Below, one piece after another: positions 27,166-36,339 of a DNA stretch of 64,000 nucleotides. The stretch is from Verrucomicrobiaceae bacterium. Its GTDB lineage: Bacteria; Verrucomicrobiota; Verrucomicrobiia; Verrucomicrobiales; V1-33. Each line of letters begins with the position of its first letter. The first letter of the stretch is position 1. The notes under the pieces are model-generated. The model was not told the origin of the DNA, searched no databases, and was given only the letters and a program-made list of their open reading frames with translations. Both the position numbers and the translations under genes were made by a program. The stretch lies in assembly GCA_027483175.1 (NCBI GenBank), contig JAIXVE010000229.1, positions 1 through 64,000 on the forward strand. Direction: 5' to 3'.

Positions 27166-28203
27166 TCAGGGGCGGGACGCGGCTTCTGCGTTGGCTGGGG
27201 AGGGGCGGCAGAATTCGATGCGTTCTTCGATGTTAGCGCTGACGGCGTGCTGGATGTTTTCGGTGGCGACGCGGAGGGCGTTTTTCATGGCGAGTGGGCT
27301 TGAGGAGCCGTGGGCGATGATGCAGACGCCGTTGACGCCGAGGAGGGGACTGCCGCCGTAGTTTTCGTAGTTCATTTTGTGGAGGGCGGACTTCATGGCT
27401 GGCTTGAGGAGGCCGGCGAGGATTTTGCGGGGGAGGGAAGCGGTGAAGGCTTCTTTGAGGAGGTGCATCATGGCGCGGGCGATGCCTTCGGAGCCTTTGA
27501 GGAGGATGTTGCCGACGAAGCCGTCGCAGACGGCGACGTGGACGTCGGCGTTGGCGAGGTCGCGGCCTTCGATGTTGCCGCGGAAGTTGAGGCCGGGGGC
27601 ATTGCGGAGCATGTCGAAGACCTCGCGGGTGACTTCGGTGCCTTTGCCTTCTTCCTCGCCGTTGCTCATGAGACCGATGACTGGGTCTTTGATGCCGAAG
27701 AGGTGCTTCATGTAGACGCTGCCCATGACGGCCTGCTGGAAGAGGTGGATGGGGCGGCTGTCGACGCTGGCACCGGCGTCGATGAGGAGGCAGGTGCCGT
27801 GGAGGTTAGGGAAGGGAGTGCCGATGGCGGCGCGTTCGATGCCGCGGAGGGTGCGGAGTTTGACGGTGGCGGCGGCGACGGCTGCGCCGGTGTGGCCAGC
27901 GCTGACGACGGCCTGGGCGCGGCCTTGTTTGACGAGATCGGTGGCGACGGAGATGGAGCTGTTCTTCTTCTGACGGATGGCTTTGACGGCGCTGTCGTGC
28001 ATGTCGACGACCTCGGTGGTGTGGACGATTTCGATGCGCGGGTCGTGGAAGCCGAGTGCCTGCATTTCTGATTTGATGCGGGATTCGTCGCCGACGAGGA
28101 AGAGCGTGTCGATGCGCGGGAGTTCGGCCATGGCGAGCTGAGCCCCGGCGATCATGTTGCGCGGGGCGTGGTCGCCACCCATGGCGTCGAGAGCGATTCG
28201 CAT
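27166..28203 (-). CDS. plsX: Phosphate acyltransferase PlsX
   Basis: MRIALDAMGGDHAPRNMIAGA, SAGHTGA, LIDAGASVD, VAVCDGFVGNILLKGSEG, YGGSPLLGVNG. Confidence 0.95.
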   Translation of the reverse strand: MRIALDAMGGDHAPRNMIAGAQLAMAELPRIDTLFLVGDESRIKSEMQALGFHDPRIEIVHTTEVVDMHDSAVKAIRQKKNSSISVATDLVKQGRAQAVVSAGHTGAAVAAATVKLRTLRGIERAAIGTPFPNLHGTCLLIDAGASVDSRPIHLFQQAVMGSVYMKHLFGIKDPVIGLMSNGEEEGKGTEVTREVFDMLRNAPGLNFRGNIEGRDLANADVHVAVCDGFVGNILLKGSEGIARAMMHLLKEAFTASLPRKILAGLLKPAMKSALHKMNYENYGGSPLLGVNGVCIIAHGSSSPLAMKNALRVATENIQHAVSANIEERIEFCRPSPANAEAASRP

Positions 28204-28293
28204 GGTAAGAAGGGAAGGTTAGGGGGTGGGATTACAGGGAGGGGGAGCGGAGAGGGGGCGGTAGCCGCGGGTGGGGTGGAGGCAAGCGGGAGA

Positions 28294-29271
28294 TCAGCCG
28301 AAGGCTTTGAGGAAGGCGACCTCGAGGGCGAGCGGTTCGCGGACGGTGGTGGCGAGATTGCGGCGGAGTTCGTCGACGGCGCGGAGACGCTTGTGGAGGT
28401 CTGCGGCGGGGAAGCGGGCGGCGATTTCCTGCATGGAGGCGGAGAAGCCCGGGAGGTCGACGGCGGGGAGGCCCTCGCGACGGCGGAGGAGTTCACCGAA
28501 CCATGTGTAGAGAATGGTGAGGAAGGAATTCCGCTGTTCCTGGTAGGAGGATTCGGTGAGGTTGTCGTAGTAGTCCTCGCGGTCGCGGAGCCAGATGCCG
28601 TCGGTGGTTTTGCCGTAGGTATCGATTTCTTCGCGGAGGGCGTCCTTGTGGCGCTGTTCGATTTCCGAGCGGACCTCGGAGAGGATGGCCTGGAAGTCGG
28701 AGAGGAGGCCCATGGCGCGGAGCCCGTCGGGTTTTTCCTGGGCGGAGAAGTAGGCGGCCATGAGTTGGACCCATGAGGTGCCTGATTCGGAGAGATCGAG
28801 GCCTGAGTGGCCTGGGCGGAAGAGGGGGACGCGGACGCAGCGTGAGCGGATGGTGTCGAGGAGCTGGTCCGGGGCGCGGGTGAGGAGGAGGATGAGCGTG
28901 CCGTCCGGGGGTTCCTCGAGGGTTTTGAGGAAGGCGTTAGCGGCTTCGGCCATCATGCGGTCGGCGTCGGAGACGACGCAGAGTTTCATGTTGCCGCTGG
29001 AGGTGAGCTGGAGACGGCGTTCGGCGTCGCGCATCTGGTCGACCTTGATGCGGCGGAGTTTGGATTCCGGTTCGATGACGATGGCTCCGTGCTGGCGGAG
29101 ACTGTCGAGGTCGGAGAGGTTGGGCCAGTCGTTGACGAGCGCGGCGATGGAGACGGCGAGGTGGCGGAGGTCGTCCGGGTGGGAGCCTGAGATGAGGAAG
29201 GCGTGGGCGAGCCTTCCCTGGTGCCATGCGCGGGAGATGAGGGAGAGGGCGTGGTCCGGGGCGAAGGCCAT
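28294..29271 (-). CDS. holB: DNA polymerase III subunit delta'
   Basis: RLAHAFLISG, IKVDQMRDAERRLQL, KLCVVSDADRMMAEAANAFLKTLEEPPDGTLILLLT, LLDTIRSRC. Confidence 0.85.
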   Translation of the reverse strand: MAFAPDHALSLISRAWHQGRLAHAFLISGSHPDDLRHLAVSIAALVNDWPNLSDLDSLRQHGAIVIEPESKLRRIKVDQMRDAERRLQLTSSGNMKLCVVSDADRMMAEAANAFLKTLEEPPDGTLILLLTRAPDQLLDTIRSRCVRVPLFRPGHSGLDLSESGTSWVQLMAAYFSAQEKPDGLRAMGLLSDFQAILSEVRSEIEQRHKDALREEIDTYGKTTDGIWLRDREDYYDNLTESSYQEQRNSFLTILYTWFGELLRRREGLPAVDLPGFSASMQEIAARFPAADLHKRLRAVDELRRNLATTVREPLALEVAFLKAFG

Positions 29272-29288
29272 GGGAGGTTAGGGGGCCG

Positions 29289-30080
29289 TCAGAAGATGGA
29301 GAGGGCGGCCTTGGCGGTGAGGCCACCGTGGACGATGGCGTGGAGGCGTTTGAGCATGAGAGGCGGGTTGGGGTGCTGCCAGACATTGCGGCCGATGGCG
29401 ATGCCAGCGCCGCCGGCGGCGATGGAGTCGGCGACCATGGCGAGGATGGAGGCTTCGTCGGAGGCTGCGCCGCCGAGGACGATGACCGGGACGAAGGAGG
29501 CGTCGACGATGCGGCGGAAGGCGTCGATATTGCCTGGCCACGCGGTTTTGACGACATCGGCTCCGAGTTCAGCGGCGGCGCGGACGGCGAAGCTGATGTT
29601 TTCGGGTGTGTAGTCGGCGGAGCGTCCGAGGCCGAAGGGGAGGGCTTCGGTGATGACGGGGAGATTGGCGTGGTGGCATTCGCTGATGAGGCGAGCGGAT
29701 TCGCGGAACTGGCGGGCTTCGTCCGGGTGCTGGGGGTAGAGCATGTGCATGACCCCGTGAGCGCCGGTGCGGATGGCGTCGGCTGCGCCGAAGGTCATGT
29801 AGGCGCCGTGGTCCGGGTGGCCTGGGCGTGCGGGTTTATAGACATCGGTGCGGAGACAGACCCCGCGGTCGGCGAGGGCGTCGCGGCAGGCGAGGGCGGT
29901 GCCGTAGTTGACGACGAAGGCGTCGGCGAAGGGCTTGAGGGATTCGATGAGGTCGGCCGGGTGTTCGAGTCCGGGGACGGGGATGGCGGTGCCGTGGTCG
30001 ATGGGGACGATGACGGTTCGGCCGCCGGAGCGGAGGAACGGGAGGAGACGAGCGGGAGTGGTGCCGGTGGGATCAGCCAT
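29289..30080 (-). CDS. Class I aldolase, DhnA/FbaB/LsrF-like
   Basis: VIVPIDHGTAIPVPGL, ADVVKTAWPGN, FVPVIVLGGAAS, GAGIAIGRNVWQHPNP. Confidence 0.85.
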   Translation of the reverse strand: MADPTGTTPARLLPFLRSGGRTVIVPIDHGTAIPVPGLEHPADLIESLKPFADAFVVNYGTALACRDALADRGVCLRTDVYKPARPGHPDHGAYMTFGAADAIRTGAHGVMHMLYPQHPDEARQFRESARLISECHHANLPVITEALPFGLGRSADYTPENISFAVRAAAELGADVVKTAWPGNIDAFRRIVDASFVPVIVLGGAASDEASILAMVADSIAAGGAGIAIGRNVWQHPNPPLMLKRLHAIVHGGLTAKAALSIF

Positions 30081-30150
30081 GGGTATTCATGACGCTGACC
30101 GGAGGTTCCTGCCAGTGGAAAACGGGGGGCGTGGGTGGGTTGGGCTCTGA

Positions 30151-31326
30151 TCAGGAGAGCCGGTCGCGGAAGTCCTCGTAGGAGAAGCTGCGGACGGTGG
30201 TGAGTTCGTCTTTGTCCGGGTCCCAGAGGCAGAGGGCTGGGTGCTTGACGCCATTGAACATGGAGGTTTTGACCATGGTGTAGTGGGCCATGTCTTCGAA
30301 GACGAGCCGGTCGCCGGGCTGGAGCGGGTGAGGGAAGGAGTAATCGCCGATGACGTCACCGGCGAGGCAGGTGCCGCCGCCGAGGCGGTAGTGGTGCGGG
30401 AAGGTGCCCTGGGGGCCAGCGCCGCGGATGTCCGGGGTGTAGGGCATTTCGAGGCAATCGGGCATGTGGCAAGTGACACTGACGTCGAGGATGCCGAGGT
30501 TCATGGCATTGTGGACGGTGTCGACGACGCGGCTGACGAGGATGCCGGTGCCGATGGCGATGGCTTCGCCGGGTTCGAGGTAGACCGTGAGGTTGTAGCG
30601 TTCGCGGATGCGTTTGACGAGACGGACGAGGAGGTCGGTGTCGTAGCCGGCTTTGGTGATGTGGTGGCCGCCGCCCATGTTGAGCCATTTGACCTTGTGG
30701 AGGAGGTGGCCGAATTTGGATTCGACGGCGTCGAGGGTGGTGGCGAGGGCGTCGGCGTTCTGTTCGCAGAGCGTGTGGAAGTGGAGCCCGTCGAGGGCGG
30801 AGAGGTCCTCGCCCTTGAGTTCTGATAGGGGGATGCCGAGGCGGGAGCCGGGGACGCAGGGATCGTAGATGGCGTGATCGCCGGTGGAGACCTGAGGATT
30901 GATGCGGAGGGCGGTTTCGATGTGGCGGCCGCTGCGGCGGATGAATTCAAGGCCGCGGCGCCACTGGCGGACGGAATTGAAGGAGAGGTGGTCGGCGAAG
31001 GGGATGACTTCGGCGAGGTCTTCGTCGGTGAAGGCTGGGCTGTAGACGTGGATTTCCTTACCGAATTTTTCGCGGGCGAGCATGGCTTCCCACGGGCCGC
31101 TGGAGCAGGTACCGTCGAGGTACTGGCGGATGAGCGGGTAGGTGGCCCACATGCTGAAGCCCTTTTGGGCGAGGAGGATGCGGCAACCGGCGGCGGTTTT
31201 GACGGCGGCGAGGTGTTCGAGGTTCCTGCGGAGCCTGCTGAGGTCGACGACGAAGGCTGGAGCGGGGACGCGAGAGAGGTCCAGGGAGGAACAGACCTCG
31301 TGGACTGGGCCGGCGACGGTGGACAT
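30151..31326 (-). CDS. nspC: Carboxynorspermidine (carboxyspermidine) decarboxylase
   Basis: PAFVVDLSRLRRNL, LLAQKGFSMWA, NPQVSTGDHAIYDPCVPGSRLG, GLHFHTLCEQ, LNMGGGHHIT, YLEPGEAI, MPDCLEMPY. Confidence 0.92.
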   Translation of the reverse strand: MSTVAGPVHEVCSSLDLSRVPAPAFVVDLSRLRRNLEHLAAVKTAAGCRILLAQKGFSMWATYPLIRQYLDGTCSSGPWEAMLAREKFGKEIHVYSPAFTDEDLAEVIPFADHLSFNSVRQWRRGLEFIRRSGRHIETALRINPQVSTGDHAIYDPCVPGSRLGIPLSELKGEDLSALDGLHFHTLCEQNADALATTLDAVESKFGHLLHKVKWLNMGGGHHITKAGYDTDLLVRLVKRIRERYNLTVYLEPGEAIAIGTGILVSRVVDTVHNAMNLGILDVSVTCHMPDCLEMPYTPDIRGAGPQGTFPHHYRLGGGTCLAGDVIGDYSFPHPLQPGDRLVFEDMAHYTMVKTSMFNGVKHPALCLWDPDKDELTTVRSFSYEDFRDRLS

Positions 31327-31327
31327 G

Positions 31328-32545
31328 TCAGGCGTCGATGTGGGCGAGCGGGTTTTCGGTGAGGACTTGCTCGTGCCATGGGAGCCCGTAGCGGTTCATG
31401 TCGGCCATGAACGGATCCGGGTCGCATTGTTCCATGTTCCAGACGCCGGGGCGTTGCCATTTGCCTTCGAGGACCATTTTGGCACCGATCATGGCGGGGA
31501 CGCCGGTGGTGTAGCTAACGCCCTGGGCTCCGGTTTCGCGGAAGCATTCCTCGTGATCGCAGACGTTCCAGATGAAGTAGTGCTTGGTTTTGCCGTCTTT
31601 GGTGCCGGTGATGACGTCGCCGATACAGGTTTTGCCTTTGGTGAGTGCGCCGAGGGAGCCGGGGTCGGGGAGGACGGCCTTGAGGAATTCTAGGGGGACG
31701 ATTTCGCCGCCTTTAAAGGGGATGGGTTTGATGCTGGTCATCCCGACGTTTTCGAGGACCCGGAGGTGGGTGAGGTAGGAGTCGGAGAACGTCATCCAGA
31801 AGCGCATCTGGCGAGCGGAGGGGAAGTGTTTGGAGAGACTTTCGAGTTCCTCGTGGTAGAGGAGGTACATTTTTTTCGGGCCGACTTGGGGGAAGTCGAA
31901 GGTGGTGCCGACGGAGATGGGGTCGGTTTCCTGCCATGCGCCGTCTTTCCAGAAGCGGCCGCGGGCGGTGATTTCGCGGATATTGATTTCCGGGTTGAAG
32001 TTAGTGGCGAAGGGTAGGCCGTTGGAGCCGGCGTTGCAGTCGACGATGTCGAGGGAGAGGATCTCGTCGAAATGGTGTTTGGCGGCGTGGGCGCAGAAGA
32101 CGTTGGTAGCGCCTGGGTCGAAGCCGCTGCCGAGGAGGGCGGTGAGGCCGGCTTTCTGGAATTTTTCCTGGTAGGCCCACTGCCATTTGTATTCGAACTT
32201 GGCGGTGTCGAGGGGTTCGTAGTTGGCGGTGTCGACGTAGTGGGCACCGGCTTCGAGGCAGGCGTCCATGATGGAGAGGTCCTGGTAGGGGAGGGCGACA
32301 TTGATGACGATGTCAGCGCCGAACGAGCGGATGAGGCTGGCGGTGGCGGCGACGTCATCGGCGTCGACGGCGGCGGTTTTGATGGTGACGCCTTTTTTTT
32401 CCCTGATGTCAGCGGCGATGGCGTCGCATTTGGAGACGGTGCGGCTGGCGAGGAGGATGTCGCCGAAGACCTCGTGGAGTTGGGCGCATTTGTGAGCCAC
32501 GACGCGTCCGACGCCGCCGGCGCCGATGATCAGGGTTTTCTTCAT
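31328..32545 (-). CDS. Carboxynorspermidine/saccharopine dehydrogenase family protein
   Basis: MKKTLIIGAGGVGRVVAHKCAQ, DTANYEP, LLGSGFDPGATNVFCAHA; adjacent to nspC. Confidence 0.9.
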   Translation of the reverse strand: MKKTLIIGAGGVGRVVAHKCAQLHEVFGDILLASRTVSKCDAIAADIREKKGVTIKTAAVDADDVAATASLIRSFGADIVINVALPYQDLSIMDACLEAGAHYVDTANYEPLDTAKFEYKWQWAYQEKFQKAGLTALLGSGFDPGATNVFCAHAAKHHFDEILSLDIVDCNAGSNGLPFATNFNPEINIREITARGRFWKDGAWQETDPISVGTTFDFPQVGPKKMYLLYHEELESLSKHFPSARQMRFWMTFSDSYLTHLRVLENVGMTSIKPIPFKGGEIVPLEFLKAVLPDPGSLGALTKGKTCIGDVITGTKDGKTKHYFIWNVCDHEECFRETGAQGVSYTTGVPAMIGAKMVLEGKWQRPGVWNMEQCDPDPFMADMNRYGLPWHEQVLTENPLAHIDA

Positions 32546-32652
32546 GGGGGGACGGTTGCAGACGGGCACCCGGGGTCAATGGAAATTCCGGATTGGGGGA
32601 GGAGGGGAGAAGGTGGATATTACGGAGGCATGAGATTTCCGGGAAAGTTTAT

Positions 32653-32681
32653 TTGCAAAACTTCAGCATTTCTTGTAAATA
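32653..32681 (+). promoter_or_regulatory. Candidate sigma70-type promoter upstream of the beta-barrel protein gene
   Basis: TTGCAA (32653-32658), 17-bp spacer, TAAATA (32676-32681) in a locally AT-rich stretch. Confidence 0.35.
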
Positions 32682-32792
32682 TTAGACATCGGACGCTTTG
32701 GGGCGGGCTTTGCCATGGGCGGAGTCGGGCTTGGGGTGGCTGAACCGGCGGCCTGATGGCGCGGCTGGAAAAACCAAAACAAACGCAACACA

Positions 32793-33422
32793 ATGAACAA
32801 AATCAGCATCATTGCTCTCGGCGCGCTCGCCATCGGCAGCGCTTCACTGACTGCCGGCACGCCGGCTCCGGCTCCAGTGGCTCCTTCGGCCCCTGTGGCG
32901 GCGGTTCCTTCGGACCTGTCCTACAACCTGCTTGAAGTGGGTTGGCTGCACACGGAGTTCGACACACCGGGTCTTGATTCTTCGGATGGCGTCGGCCTTT
33001 CGTTGAGCTACTCCCCGATCAACAATTTCTATCTGACGGCTGGCGGGGCCTGGTCGTCGGTGGACACGGCTCGTGATTCGGCTGATCTCTGGACGGCGAA
33101 CGTCGGGATTGGTGGATTCATTCCTGTGACGACGAACATCCATTTCGTGACGGAAGTTGGCGCGGCATTCTATGGCTTCGACAACAGCCCGATCGGTTCG
33201 GACAACGACGCGAGCCTGTATGTGCGCCCGCACTTCCGTGGTCGCTGGGGTCGTTTTGAAGCGCACGCTGGTGCGGCTTGGTCGAACATTGACGTGACGA
33301 ACGAGTGGGCTGGTTTTGGCCGCCTTTACTACGGGATCACTGACAATGTTGATCTCGCTGGCGGTCTGAGCGCCGGCAAGGACGAGATCACGTTCAACGT
33401 GGGTCTGCGTTTGCGCTACTGA
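32793..33422 (+). CDS. Outer membrane beta-barrel protein (opacity/porin-like)
   Basis: Signal peptide MNKISIIALGALAIGSASLTAG; alternating beta-barrel pattern ending LAGGLSAGKDEITFNVGLRLRY (terminal aromatic). Confidence 0.8.
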   Translation: MNKISIIALGALAIGSASLTAGTPAPAPVAPSAPVAAVPSDLSYNLLEVGWLHTEFDTPGLDSSDGVGLSLSYSPINNFYLTAGGAWSSVDTARDSADLWTANVGIGGFIPVTTNIHFVTEVGAAFYGFDNSPIGSDNDASLYVRPHFRGRWGRFEAHAGAAWSNIDVTNEWAGFGRLYYGITDNVDLAGGLSAGKDEITFNVGLRLRY

Positions 33423-33461
33423 GGTGATTCCGGGGCGACCCGGAACCCAGATGATATTTGA

Positions 33462-33494
33462 GGGCCGGTGCCGCGAGGTGCCGGCCCTTTTTTT
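33462..33494 (+). terminator. Rho-independent terminator
   Basis: GGGCCGGTGCC-GCGA-GGTGCCGGCCC (11-bp stem with two G:U pairs, GNRA-type loop) followed by T7. Confidence 0.9.
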
Positions 33495-33534
33495 GTGAGG
33501 GTGTGAGGGTGAGGGCGTGGGAGCGGGAGGTTTG

Positions 33535-35133
33535 TCAGTGGTGGCGGATCTGCCAGATGATGAGGGCTGCGGTGGCGAAGAGGGCGATGGCTGGGAGGAC
33601 GGCGGAGGCCATGGCGAGGCGGAAGCCGAACTGGCTGCCGACGGTGACCATGGTGAGGACGGCGATGAGGGAGACCCCGGTGATCCAGACGGCCTGGGGA
33701 GCGATGACGGAGGGGAGACGGTCGCCGAAGCGTCGGAGATTTTGAAAATAAAACCATGCGACGCCGAGGAAGGTGAACCATTGGATGGTGCCGCCTTCGG
33801 AGCCTGAGCCTGGGCTGAGGCCCCAGTCGTAGAGACCGTGGGCGATGATGGCTCCGATGAAGACGATGGCGAATTCGTGGAAGAAGGAGCGGGGCCAGCG
33901 GATGGCGAGGCCGAGGAAGCCGCCGCTGAGGCCGGTGAGGGCGATGTGGAGGAAGTTGGCGGTGATGAAGCGGGGGAGGGAGGCGGTGCCCATGCTTGCG
34001 GCCATGTAGTTGAGGTTTTCTTCGACGGCGAAGCCGAGGCCGACGCAGGAGGCTGCGGCGAAGTACATGGCAGGGGTGGAGCCGCGGAGGAGAGGGAGGA
34101 GCGGGAGCAGGACGAGGAGTTTGGCTAGTTCCTCGCGGAGACCGACGCCGCTGACGTAGTAGACGAGGTCGTTGAAGGGAGTGCCGTTGAGATGGAGCGG
34201 GGAGAGGCGGTGCTGCGCCATGACGAGCATGAGGACGGGGACGACGCTGAAGATGCCGAGGACGAGGGCGAGGCCGCAGAGCCACCAGCGTCGGCGGGGG
34301 ATGCCGCAGAGCATGACGATGGTTAGGAACCAGACGGTGGCCATGGTGCCGGTGAGGAGGAGCCATGGGGTCTGGCGGGAGCCGGCGGCGACGTGGTTCC
34401 ATGAGTGGCGGAAGAGACCGGGCCAGTCGCGTGCGGCGAGGATGACGGCGTCGGCTTCATCGGCTTCGGGGGCGTCGATGACGGACGGGGCCCAGCCTTG
34501 GGTTGTGTAACGGGTGGCGAGGGCGTCGAGCCATTGTCGAGCGGCGCAGAGTTCCATGGCGCGGCGGCGGCAGTAGTGGCCGATGGAGTCGTTGGCGGCG
34601 GCTCCGCGGTCGTAGCCAGCCAGGGCGGGTTTGTCTTCACCGGCCTGGCGGAGGATGTCGGCGGCCATGGCGTGGTGCAGACTGCCGGCGTCCTGCGGGG
34701 CGGAGACGGAGGCGAGGCATTGCTCTACGAGGGCGCGCGGTGGGCGGGGCCGATGAAAGGCTACCGGGTATTGGTTCAGCAGGGCGTTTTCCTCGGGTGT
34801 GAGGCCGGGGACGGCGAGGTCGGATGGATCGTCGGTGGTGGGTGCGTCGAGGGGGTCGGGTGGCGAGTCATCGATGATTTCCTCTTCCGAGGGCAGGCCG
34901 GAGTGGGCGGTGGCGGCGTCGCGGAGGCGTTCGAGGAGGGCAGGGACGTCGTCGCGGGAGTCGGCGGCGTACATGGAGCGGAAGCGTGATGCGTTTGCGG
35001 CGATGGGATCTGAAGGGGCGACCAGCCATGTGAGGAGGACGCCGGTGCCGAGGATGGCGGCGGTCAGTTTCGCGAGGAATGCCGGCTGGCGGCTGAGGAC
35101 GTGGAGCGAACGTTTGCTGGGGAACAAGGCCAT
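33535..35133 (-). CDS. PrsW-family intramembrane metalloprotease
   Basis: [47 protein letters not shown]; start placed at ATG 35133 because the upstream ORF extension is repeat readthrough. Confidence 0.85.
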   Translation of the reverse strand: MALFPSKRSLHVLSRQPAFLAKLTAAILGTGVLLTWLVAPSDPIAANASRFRSMYAADSRDDVPALLERLRDAATAHSGLPSEEEIIDDSPPDPLDAPTTDDPSDLAVPGLTPEENALLNQYPVAFHRPRPPRALVEQCLASVSAPQDAGSLHHAMAADILRQAGEDKPALAGYDRGAAANDSIGHYCRRRAMELCAARQWLDALATRYTTQGWAPSVIDAPEADEADAVILAARDWPGLFRHSWNHVAAGSRQTPWLLLTGTMATVWFLTIVMLCGIPRRRWWLCGLALVLGIFSVVPVLMLVMAQHRLSPLHLNGTPFNDLVYYVSGVGLREELAKLLVLLPLLPLLRGSTPAMYFAAASCVGLGFAVEENLNYMAASMGTASLPRFITANFLHIALTGLSGGFLGLAIRWPRSFFHEFAIVFIGAIIAHGLYDWGLSPGSGSEGGTIQWFTFLGVAWFYFQNLRRFGDRLPSVIAPQAVWITGVSLIAVLTMVTVGSQFGFRLAMASAVLPAIALFATAALIIWQIRHH

Positions 35134-35173
35134 CGTAGGCACCGATGCCTTTGCTGGCGGGGGCTGCAATGGG

Positions 35174-35285
35174 TGAGAAGTGGGAAGTGGGAAGTGGGAA
35201 GTGGGAAGTGAGAAGTGAGAAGTGAGAAGTGAGAAGTGAGAAGTGAGAAGTGAGAAGTGAGAAGTGGGAAGTGGGAAGTGGGAAG
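35174..35285. repeat. 16-unit heptanucleotide tandem array (TGAGAAG/TGGGAAG)
   Basis: Counted directly: 1 TGAGAAG, 4 TGGGAAG, 8 TGAGAAG, 3 TGGGAAG. Confidence 0.95.
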
Positions 35286-35320
35286 GGTGGAGGGTGGAGG
35301 GTGGAGGGTGGAGGGTGGAG
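35286..35320. repeat. 5-unit heptanucleotide tandem array GGTGGAG, contiguous with the previous array
   Basis: Counted directly. Confidence 0.95.
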
Positions 35321-35418
35321 GTATGCGGGAAAACAAAAATAGCGGCAGGGGAAAGATTTTGGTAGACGGAATGTGCGCGGGGCGCAATTGTGGCGGCACT
35401 GCATTTGCAGCCAAACAT

Positions 35419-36303
35419 ATGAAAACAACAGAATTGGATTCTAGTTCATCTGAAGGCCGGCTAGTCAGTCACGGGGACTGTTGTCGGCCGCTGGAGCGTC
35501 GGCGGTTCATGCGTCGAGCGGGGGCGGCGAGTCTAGCGATGCTGGCGATGCCTCTGGGGGCGGTGCCGACGAAGCAGGCGACGCAGACGCATTGTCCGCG
35601 GCATGGGAGTGGGCCGTGTCGGTATGTCGAGCGGATCGATGTGGTCTTTGATTCGTGTGCTGTGGCGATGGATGTGCTGGACCCGCATGACAAGTATGAG
35701 CGCTGCGGGCGGATTTTTTATGGGATGATGACGGTGACTGTGATCACGGTGAGCAGGAATCCGTTCCGGAGGACCCCGGATTTCAGGAACTATCCGGTGC
35801 AATCGGGCGGGTATCTCGATCTTGAGTCGAGGACTCAGATTCCGGACCCGTCCGCGGACCCGGAAGGCGACAGCAATTTCGAGACTGACGCGAACAAGGC
35901 GGGAAGCGACACGAGTTGTCCGGCCGGAGATTTCCAGACTTCGACGGCTCCGACGAGGGGAAGCCTGAAGACCGGGAACAGTTCCCATCGTTATAACGTG
36001 ACCGACACGGGTGTCCACGAGATTGGTGAGCGGAAAGATATACAGATCCATATGCCCGGAATCTCGACCGGCTGTATCGCATTCAGGGATACGGAGAATG
36101 ATCCGAATGTGCCCCCGGCGGACCGAGTCAAGGGGTGGGCGAAACTTCGTGAGTTTGAGGAGTTGATGGCCGAGACTAGGGCGTGTGCTAGTGGGAAAAC
36201 CGTTGTGCCGACGACGGTGGAGTACAAGGTGGCGGGTGATGACGAGGAAGTGGGGACCGACGATGACATCTGGCCTGTTGGAAATCTGGGTGTGCCGGAT
36301 TGA
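35419..36303 (+). CDS. Secreted (Tat-like leader) hypothetical protein with an H-x(5)-STGCI motif
   Basis: [26 protein letters not shown] leader; [17 protein letters not shown] resembles the His/Cys signature of YkuD/DUF5675-type proteins. Confidence 0.55.
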   Translation: MKTTELDSSSSEGRLVSHGDCCRPLERRRFMRRAGAASLAMLAMPLGAVPTKQATQTHCPRHGSGPCRYVERIDVVFDSCAVAMDVLDPHDKYERCGRIFYGMMTVTVITVSRNPFRRTPDFRNYPVQSGGYLDLESRTQIPDPSADPEGDSNFETDANKAGSDTSCPAGDFQTSTAPTRGSLKTGNSSHRYNVTDTGVHEIGERKDIQIHMPGISTGCIAFRDTENDPNVPPADRVKGWAKLREFEELMAETRACASGKTVVPTTVEYKVAGDDEEVGTDDDIWPVGNLGVPD

Positions 36304-36339
36304 CGGAGCATTCGGGATTGTTATAAGGTTGATGCCGCT

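Noticed and set aside
35174-35320. Heptamer array as a CRISPR or a protein-coding repeat
   Set aside because: Unit is 7 bp with no spacers; ORFs through it exist only because period 7 avoids stops in some frames.
35134-35418. N-terminal extension of the PrsW ORF ([14 protein letters not shown]...)
   Set aside because: Readthrough of the heptamer array; a natural start is ATG 35133.
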